41,616 bases of DNA from Cyanobium sp. (GTDB lineage Bacteria; Cyanobacteriota; Cyanobacteriia; PCC-6307; Cyanobiaceae). The position numbers and the translations under genes are program-made. The stretch spans positions 1 through 41,616 of the forward strand of contig SLIG01000087.1 in assembly GCA_007135755.1 (NCBI GenBank), written 5' to 3'. Positions 36,453 through 41,616 of this stretch are shown here, one piece after another (the stretch's first letter is position 1; the number at the start of each line of letters is the position of its first letter). A model generated the notes under the pieces. The model made no database searches. It saw only the letters and a list, made by a program, of their open reading frames with translations, and was not told the origin of the DNA.

Positions 36453-36483
36453 CCCTGAGCCTCGATGCGGGGGCTGCTCAGGG
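36453..36483 (-). other. Stem-loop after the helicase-like gene
   Basis: CCCTGAGC (36453-36460) pairs with GCTCAGGG (36476-36483) across a 15-nt loop, starting 10 nt after the helicase-like stop. No T run follows, so it is a weak terminator candidate or an mRNA 3'-end structure. Confidence 0.45.
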
Positions 36484-36492
36484 CGGGGGGCA

Positions 36493-37935
36493 TCAGTGCG
36501 GCAGCAAGCGGCTCAACGGCAGCCAGGGATCGAGGGCGCTGAGCACCTGCCGGCCCCAGCTCCTGCCGCGCAGGCGCCCATCGAGGATGGCCAGACGCCC
36601 CCCGGAGCGGCGCAGACCCGCCACCCCCAGCTGCAGGCGGGTCAGGCCGTCGGGTAGCAGGCGCTCGCGGAACCAGTCACGACCCTGGCGCCGCAGGGCC
36701 TGCACCTGGGCGGCCGTGAGTGGATCCTCCAGGCTGGCGATCGGCAACAGCGCCACCACCACCTGACAGGGCAGGGGCAGGCACTGCTGATGGTCCAGCC
36801 ACCAGCTCCAGCCGCAGCAGAGCACGCCGTTGGCGTCCGGGGCGGTGCTCTCCTGCACCACCCGGCTGCCGAATTCGGCGGCCAGGCCACTGGTGAGCGC
36901 CCGCCGCAAGGCCCCGTCGTCGAGGAGGATCACGGTCAGCCCCCCCTGCCCCAGCACCAGGCGGCGGCACTGCTCCAGCAGGTGCTGGCCAAAATGGGGA
37001 CTGTTGGGCAGAGGCTGCCTGAGCGGGGCGAACAGGGGCAGCGGATCGGCCAGGGGGGGATCCCCCAGCTCGACGCTCACCTGGGGGTTGAGTCCCAGCG
37101 GATCGCCTGTCTGAACGGCTGGGCTGAGCTGACCGATCACAACGGCGCCGCGCTGCTCGAGCAGCCCCTCGAGCACCGGCAGGGGCTCCAGGGGCTGGCG
37201 ATGCAGGGTCCACTGCAACAGTCGGGGATCGCGCTGGGCCCAGCTGGTCCAGCGCTGGTTGCCGCTGGCCAGCCAGCGGGGCCAGGGTTGGGGCAGTGGC
37301 CCGAGTAGGGCCAGCAGCTGCCGCAGGGGGGCTTCGTCCTCCTCTGCCAGCGGAACCAGCCCGCTGGGGCTGGGTGGATTGGCCAGCACCCGCCGGCTGA
37401 GCCTGGCGTGGAGCTCCAGCACGGCAGCGGCGGCGCTCGGTTGGGCACGCTGCAACTGGTCCCAGTGGGCTGGCTCCAGCCGGATTGCCAGCGCCTCCCG
37501 GAACTGTCCATCGAGCTGTTCGGCTTCGGGGAGCACCAGCTGGCGGTCTCCAAGAGCGCCCCGCCGCCAGGCGGCCACGAGCTGGTGGTGGCTGAGCAGC
37601 CACACCCTCGCTTCCCCCGGGTCCTCCCCCTCCAGACAGGGCAGGGCCAGCCGCGGGTCGGCGGCGAGCAACCGCGGCAGCTCCAGCTGCAGCAGCCGCT
37701 GGCGCAGGGGCGCGCTCACCACGACCGCCAGGCGGCTGTCGCTGAGGGCCAGGGGCACCAGCAGGCTGATCAGCCAGCTCGGATCGGTGCCCGGAGCAAG
37801 CCGCACCAGGGTGTGGTCGCGGCGGCGCAGGCTCCGGCCCACCAGGCGGCTGAGGGTGAGATGGTGGGGCCAGCGCTCGCTGCCCTCGCGCTGCAGCAGG
37901 GCCTTGAGCTGGTGGTGGGCGCGGGCTTCGAGCAT
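36493..37935 (-). CDS. Degenerate DinG/XPD-like helicase family protein
   Basis: The 480-residue product resembles the Rad3/XPD/DinG helicase branch by its layout and C-terminus, but the ATPase motifs are gone. Where a P-loop is expected (about residues 45-60) the sequence is RLAPGTDPSWLISLL with no GKT, and the DEAH position reads PEAEQLD. The C-terminal LPDGLTRLQLGVAGLRRSGG followed by LAILDGRLRGRSWGRQVLSA matches the helicase motif VI region (RLxQGxGRLIRS in active enzymes) in altered form. No frameshift or stop interrupts it, so it may be a non-catalytic protein. The family assignment is my inference from motif spacing and is moderate. Confidence 0.65.
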   Translation of the reverse strand: MLEARAHHQLKALLQREGSERWPHHLTLSRLVGRSLRRRDHTLVRLAPGTDPSWLISLLVPLALSDSRLAVVVSAPLRQRLLQLELPRLLAADPRLALPCLEGEDPGEARVWLLSHHQLVAAWRRGALGDRQLVLPEAEQLDGQFREALAIRLEPAHWDQLQRAQPSAAAAVLELHARLSRRVLANPPSPSGLVPLAEEDEAPLRQLLALLGPLPQPWPRWLASGNQRWTSWAQRDPRLLQWTLHRQPLEPLPVLEGLLEQRGAVVIGQLSPAVQTGDPLGLNPQVSVELGDPPLADPLPLFAPLRQPLPNSPHFGQHLLEQCRRLVLGQGGLTVILLDDGALRRALTSGLAAEFGSRVVQESTAPDANGVLCCGWSWWLDHQQCLPLPCQVVVALLPIASLEDPLTAAQVQALRRQGRDWFRERLLPDGLTRLQLGVAGLRRSGGRLAILDGRLRGRSWGRQVLSALDPWLPLSRLLPH

Positions 37936-37994
37936 CCGCTGTCAGCCGGTGAGCCGGAATCGTAGGAAGCTGGCCCCAGGGCACTGCAGTCGTG

Positions 37995-38900
37995 ATGACA
38001 ACTTCCCCCTCCGCCGTCGCCGCCCCGCCAGCGGCGGCGGCCCTGCAGGGTCCGATCGGCCTGGTGGGCCTGGGTCTGATCGGCGGCTCCCTGGGGCTCG
38101 ATCTGCAGCGCTGCGGCCATCAGGTGCGGGCCTTGGTGCACCGTGCCAGCACGGCCGAGCGGGCCCGGCAGCGCGGCCTGGCCCAGGTGGTGGACACCGA
38201 CGCCGCGGTGCTGGCCGGCTGCCGGCTGGTGGTGCTGGCCCTGCCCCTCGACCGTTTGCTGGATCCCTCCCCCGCCCTGGTGGCCGCCCTGCCCGCCGAG
38301 GCGGTGGTCACCGACGTGGGCTCGGTGAAGGGACCGGTGCTGCGGCGTTGGCGCGGCCTGCATCCGCGTTTTGTGGCCAGCCACCCGATGGCCGGCAGTG
38401 CCGAGGCGGGGGTGGAGGCCGGCCGCGCCGATCTGTTCCGGGGCCGGCCCTGGGTGGCCACGCCGGAGGCCGGGGGGGATGGTCGGGACCTGGCGGCCGT
38501 TCAGGCCCTGGCCGTGGCGGTGGGGGCCCGCTGGCTCACCTGTGATGCCGCCGCTCACGACCGGGCGGTGGCGCTGATTTCCCATCTGCCGGTGCTCACC
38601 AGCGCGGCCCTGCTGCTGGCCGCTGAGCAGGGGGCCGCCGGCAGCCCGCAGGAGTGGGACCTGCACCGGCTGACCCGCGCCCTGGCATCCAGCGGCTTCG
38701 CCGACACCACGCGGGTGGGCGGGGGCAACCCGGAGCTCGGGGTGCTGATGGCCCGCTGGAACCGGGAGGCGTTGGCCGAGGCCCTGACGGGCTATAGGCA
38801 CTGCCTCGAGCAGCTGGAGCAGCGACTGGCGGCGGCCGACTGGGAGGGCCTGGAGGGAGAGCTGCGCCACTGCCGTGACCTGCGGCCGGAGTTTCTCTGA
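37995..38900 (+). CDS. tyrA: Prephenate/arogenate dehydrogenase
   Basis: TyrA oxidatively decarboxylates prephenate or arogenate in tyrosine synthesis; the cyanobacterial enzymes usually prefer arogenate and NADP. The product is 301 residues from ATG at 37995 (an adjacent GTG at 37992 is possible). The Rossmann loop is GLVGLGLIGGSLGLDL (about residues 23-38), followed by VVTDVGSVKGPV, SHPMAGSAEAGVEAG with the substrate-binding His, and ISHLPVLTSAALLL. The C-terminal helical dimerisation domain is present. It diverges from the helicase-like gene (59 nt) and converges on crtD. Confidence 0.95.
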   Translation: MTTSPSAVAAPPAAAALQGPIGLVGLGLIGGSLGLDLQRCGHQVRALVHRASTAERARQRGLAQVVDTDAAVLAGCRLVVLALPLDRLLDPSPALVAALPAEAVVTDVGSVKGPVLRRWRGLHPRFVASHPMAGSAEAGVEAGRADLFRGRPWVATPEAGGDGRDLAAVQALAVAVGARWLTCDAAAHDRAVALISHLPVLTSAALLLAAEQGAAGSPQEWDLHRLTRALASSGFADTTRVGGGNPELGVLMARWNREALAEALTGYRHCLEQLEQRLAAADWEGLEGELRHCRDLRPEFL

Positions 38901-38922
38901 GGGGCCGGATCAGCGGGGCAGG

Positions 38923-38942
38923 GGAGCCCTGATCAGGGCTCC
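38923..38942. terminator. Bidirectional hairpin between tyrA and crtD
   Basis: GGAGCCCTGATCAGGGCTCC is a perfect 20-bp palindrome 23 nt after the tyrA stop and just beyond the crtD stop on the other strand. It can fold on both transcripts. No T run follows on either side, so termination is likely but not proven. Confidence 0.55.
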
Positions 38943-38958
38943 AGGATCAGGGCTCCAG
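38931..38958. repeat. 2 x 14-nt tandem repeat overlapping the crtD stop
   Basis: GATCAGGGCTCCAG occurs at 38931-38944 and again at 38945-38958. The second copy contains the crtD stop codon (38947-38949), and the first copy forms one arm of the adjacent palindrome. Confidence 0.9.
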
Positions 38959-40485
38959 CTCGAGGGACAGGCCCCGGCTCGCCAGCAGCTGGCGGCTCGC
39001 GGTCAGGGCCGAGAGGCTCACACCCGCCGTGCCCTCCCCGGGGTAGATGGCATCGCCGCAGAGCCACAGACCCCTCAGGGGGGTGCGGCTGGCCAGGCCG
39101 AAGGGACCGAAATTACGTGGCCGCTGCCCCAGGCCCCCCACGAAGCCGAAGGGCCGGCTGGTCCAGCGGGCAAAGCCCCGCGGGGTGGCCAGCTCAGCAT
39201 GCAGCCAGGCCCCGCGCGGCAGGCCCAGGCCGCGCTCCAGTCCGGCCTGGATCGCGCGCAGGGCTTCGGCCTTGGCGGCGTCGTAGGCGCTGGCTTCGAG
39301 GGCGAACCAGGGCCGGGCTGGCGTGAACACGCTGGCGATCACCGTGGCCTGGCCCGCCGGCGCCCGGCCGTCACCCTCCTCGCTCACCGACACGAACAGG
39401 GAGCCCGGGCTGGTGCCGTCGAACTGCAGGTGATGGGGCACGGCGGCCGGCAGCGCCGGCCGCGGCACGGCCCCGTAGAGCACCAGGGCGCCGGAGGGAT
39501 CGGCCAGCCCCTGCAGGCGGCGGCGGTAGCCCTGGGGCAGGCCATCACCCAGCAGGTCCGGCAGGCCCTGGGGCGGGATCGCGAGTACCACGTCGCGGGC
39601 GAGCAGGGTGCTGCTGGGGCCCTGGCCGCCCCGGTTCACCGCCAGTTCCCAGAGGCCGGAGGCTGTCCGGCGCAGCCCGCTGAGCCGCTGGCGCAGCCGC
39701 AGTCGGCCTCCGGCCTGCTGCAGCGCCAGCTCCAGCTGGCCGCTGAGCGCCTGCATCGAGCCCTGGAGGTGCCAGAGGCCCAGGGGCTCCTGGGCCACGG
39801 CCAGCACGGTGGCGCCGTAAAGGGCGGCGGTGCGATCCGCTGGTTCCTGGGAGTAGAGCCGCAGTTGCAGATCCAGAAAGCGCCGCAGCCGCCGGTCGCC
39901 GCCGCAGCCGCACAGGGTGAGCAGATCGGCCACGGTGGAGGCAGCCAGCAGCGCTGAGGCCAGGTTGGCCGGCCCCAGGGCCCGCAGCGTCTGCGCCAGG
40001 TCTCCGGGGCTGCGGGGCGGCAGCACCGGATCGCCGGCGGCGAAGCGCCAGTTGGCCCGGTGCAGGGCGGCGCAGAGCTGCCAGAACGGTTCGCTGCCGG
40101 GGAAGTGCCGCTGGCGCTCGGCCTGCCAGCGCCGGGGATCCCGCCACACATGCACCGGCTCGCCGCCGTCGTCGAGGTGCACCACACAGGCGGGATCCAG
40201 GGGGGTGGCAGCGGGAAGCGGCACCCCCAGGTGCCGGAACAGGCGGGCGTGGCTGCCGTCCGGTTCCAGCCCCGCCACCTGGGTGGCCCCCACATCAAAG
40301 GTGTAGGGACCGCGCCGGAAGGTGCCGGCGCAGCCGCCGCTCTGGTGGTGGGCCTCCAGCAGGTCCACCGCCAGACCCGAACGGGCCAGCAGCGCCGCCG
40401 CCGTGAGACCGGCGATGCCCGCACCCACCACCACCACATCGCGGGGGGCTTGGTGGCGGGGGGCACCGGTGCGCAGCTCGCTCAT
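38947..40485 (-). CDS. crtD: CrtD-type carotenoid 3',4'-desaturase / FAD-dependent oxidoreductase
   Basis: A phytoene-desaturase-fold flavoprotein. From ATG at 40485 the product has 512 residues. The FAD-binding motif is VVVVGAGIAGLTAAALLARS (about 17-36), followed by LLEAHHQSGGCAGTFRRG and FDVGATQVAGLEPDGSHARL; WRDPRRWQAERQRHFPGSEP is typical of the cyanobacterial CrtD branch, which acts in myxol-type carotenoid synthesis. The C-terminal LWLCGDAIYPGEGTAGVSLS is the conserved FAD/C-terminal region. Whether the host makes myxol glycosides is unknown, so CrtH or a related isomerase/desaturase role remains possible. It diverges from the fructosamine kinase-like gene by 42 nt. Confidence 0.85.
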   Translation of the reverse strand: MSELRTGAPRHQAPRDVVVVGAGIAGLTAAALLARSGLAVDLLEAHHQSGGCAGTFRRGPYTFDVGATQVAGLEPDGSHARLFRHLGVPLPAATPLDPACVVHLDDGGEPVHVWRDPRRWQAERQRHFPGSEPFWQLCAALHRANWRFAAGDPVLPPRSPGDLAQTLRALGPANLASALLAASTVADLLTLCGCGGDRRLRRFLDLQLRLYSQEPADRTAALYGATVLAVAQEPLGLWHLQGSMQALSGQLELALQQAGGRLRLRQRLSGLRRTASGLWELAVNRGGQGPSSTLLARDVVLAIPPQGLPDLLGDGLPQGYRRRLQGLADPSGALVLYGAVPRPALPAAVPHHLQFDGTSPGSLFVSVSEEGDGRAPAGQATVIASVFTPARPWFALEASAYDAAKAEALRAIQAGLERGLGLPRGAWLHAELATPRGFARWTSRPFGFVGGLGQRPRNFGPFGLASRTPLRGLWLCGDAIYPGEGTAGVSLSALTASRQLLASRGLSLELEP

Positions 40486-40527
40486 CCCTTCCCGGGCAGC
40501 GGTAGCGCTGGACAAGCAGATCTGTGC

Positions 40528-41478
40528 ATGACGCCATGCTGGCAAGCGCTCCGCGCCGGACGCGCCGTGACGGCCTCCACCCAAGACCTGCTGGCCACCT
40601 GGCTCGACGAGCGGCTTGGGCTCAGCCTCCGGGCCATCGCTCCCGTGAGCGGTGGCTGCATCCATCGCGCCTGGTGCCTGCGCCTGGATGGCGGCGAGCG
40701 GCTGTTCGCCAAGACCAACCAGGCCTCAGCCCTGGCGATGTTCGAGGCTGAGGCCACCGGGCTGCGGGCGCTGGCACGCTGGGCCAGCCCTCCCCTGCGC
40801 GTGCCCGAGCCCCTGGCCGTCGGCCTGGCGGGTCCGCTGGCGGTGCTGCTGCTGCCCTGGCTGGAGCTCGATGGTGGCGCCGCTCAGGGTGCGAACGGCT
40901 GGCGGGCCCTGGGAGGTGCCTTGGCCCAGCTGCACCGCCGCAGCTGCGGTGGCGAGAGCCGCGGCTATGGATTCGAGGCCGACAATTTCATCGGCTCAGC
41001 CCCCCAGATCAATGCCTGGCACAGCGACTGGGGCACGTTCTTCGCCGCCTGCCGCCTGGCTCCCCAGTTCCGGCGCGCGGCGGCGGCGGGACGCCCCCTG
41101 GCCGGGGCTGAGCGGCTGCTGGCCGGGTTGCCGGCCCTGCTGGGCAGCCACAGCTGCCGGCCCGCGCTGGTGCACGGGGATCTCTGGAGCGGCAACGCCG
41201 CCCTGCTGGCCAGCGGTGGCGGGACCCTCTTCGATCCGGCCTGTCACTGGGCCGACCGGGAGGTGGATCTGGCCATGGCCCGGCTGTTCGGTGGCTTTCC
41301 GGCCGCGTTCTTCGCCGGCTATGAGGAGGCCTGGCCGCTGCCGGACGGGGCCGGGCATCGGCAGGAGCTGTACAACCTCTACCACCTGCTCAACCACGCC
41401 AATCTGTTCGGAGGCGGCTACTGGCACCAGAGCCAGGCCAGCCTTGATGCCCTGCTGCGGGGCGGGGCGGCGGGGTGA
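40528..41478 (+). CDS. Fructosamine kinase family protein
   Basis: A 316-residue member of the fructosamine/ketosamine-3-kinase family, which phosphorylates sugars attached to amines and is thought to repair glycated proteins. The N-terminal lobe has PVSGGCIHRAWCLRL and the ATP-anchoring RLFAKTNQ lysine, with FEAEATGLRAL following. The catalytic loop is LVHGDLWSGNAALL, and FDPACHWADREVDLAMARLF supplies the metal-binding Asp. ATG at 40528 is used; GTG at 40567 would shorten it by 13 residues. Function as deglycase kinase is family knowledge, not shown here. It ends 31 nt from a convergent partial gene. Confidence 0.9.
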   Translation: MTPCWQALRAGRAVTASTQDLLATWLDERLGLSLRAIAPVSGGCIHRAWCLRLDGGERLFAKTNQASALAMFEAEATGLRALARWASPPLRVPEPLAVGLAGPLAVLLLPWLELDGGAAQGANGWRALGGALAQLHRRSCGGESRGYGFEADNFIGSAPQINAWHSDWGTFFAACRLAPQFRRAAAAGRPLAGAERLLAGLPALLGSHSCRPALVHGDLWSGNAALLASGGGTLFDPACHWADREVDLAMARLFGGFPAAFFAGYEEAWPLPDGAGHRQELYNLYHLLNHANLFGGGYWHQSQASLDALLRGGAAG

Positions 41479-41509
41479 GCGTTCTTTTCTCGGTCAGCCC
41501 CTTGTTCGG

Positions 41510-41616
41510 TCAGCCGAGGTATTCCGAGCGCAGGGTCTGGATCCGGGACACCACCGCCTGGCGCTTCTCACCGGTGGTGAGGTTCGCCCAGCTCCAGCGG
41601 CCGACCACCACCAGCC
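41510..41616 (-). CDS. 3' end of an unidentified gene (partial)
   Basis: The last 34 codons and TGA of a minus-strand gene that starts beyond the window. The visible C-terminus runs LVVVGRWSWANLTTGEKRQA and ends RSEYLG. The frame is open across the whole stretch and codon composition matches coding DNA. I do not recognise a family from this short piece. It converges on the fructosamine kinase-like gene. Confidence 0.65.
   Translation of the reverse strand, partial: LVVVGRWSWANLTTGEKRQAVVSRIQTLRSEYLG

Noticed and set aside
1-41616. CRISPR arrays, insertion sequences, integrases or phage genes
   Set aside because: No spaced direct repeats, transposase or integrase motifs, or terminal inverted repeats were seen; the tRNA genes have no adjacent duplicated 3' ends.

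Overview
The window looks like chromosomal DNA of a high-GC picocyanobacterium of the alpha-cyanobacterial Synechococcus/Cyanobium type. Photosystem I genes (psaA, psaB, psaL, psaI), an NDH-1 subunit specific to oxygenic phototrophs (ndhN), the clock-input protein LdpA, Ycf45, the cyanobacterial families DUF1815 and DUF2839, and a CrtD-type carotenoid desaturase all point there. The very GC-rich third codon positions suggest a Cyanobium-like (subcluster 5.2) genome; that finer placement is inference from composition.

Layout. 1-5041: a long psaA leader, psaA-psaB and a clear intrinsic terminator. 5115-6186 (minus): psaI-psaL with their own terminator, followed by a small putative lipoprotein. 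6277-9597: a membrane-anchored hypothetical protein, a polyprenyl-phosphate-type glycosyltransferase, an NlpC/P60 peptidase, a divergent beta-lactamase-fold serine hydrolase and tRNA-Ser(GCT). 9658-12150 (minus): a MurF-alanine racemase fusion. 12228-12788: an HNH nuclease. 12812-29599 (minus): one 17-kb block running rplC, D, W, B, rpsS, rplV, rpsC, rplP, rpmC, rpsQ, rplN, X, E, rpsH, rplF, R, rpsE, rplO, secY, adk, rpmJ, rpsM, rpsK, rpoA, rplQ, truA, rplM, rpsI, rpmE, prfA (S10, spc, alpha and rplM-rpsI operons merged). 30068-33263: ndhN-ldpA-ycf45. 33409-35638: tRNA-Gln(TTG), a HAD hydrolase, a LexA box and recA. 35654-37935 (minus): DUF1815, DUF2839 and a degenerate DinG-like helicase. 37995-41616: tyrA, crtD (minus), a fructosamine kinase-like gene and the 3' end of an unidentified minus-strand gene.

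How the genes work together. Most of the window is core housekeeping: photosystem I, the ribosome with its export channel and polymerase alpha subunit, peptidoglycan precursor synthesis and turnover, and SOS recombination. No mobile element, CRISPR array or phage remnant is visible. The points most worth a second look are: the MurF-Alr fusion, with motifs like the Bacteroidetes bifunctional enzymes; truA, whose conserved N-terminus can only be reached from a CTG (or ATC) start; a perfect cyanobacterial LexA box before recA; an intrinsic terminator inside the ribosomal block between rplO and secY; two unrelated 3 x 15-nt tandem repeats, both in frame at the 5' ends of recA and secY; and a helicase-family gene that has lost its ATPase motifs. 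I saw no obviously new multi-gene system.
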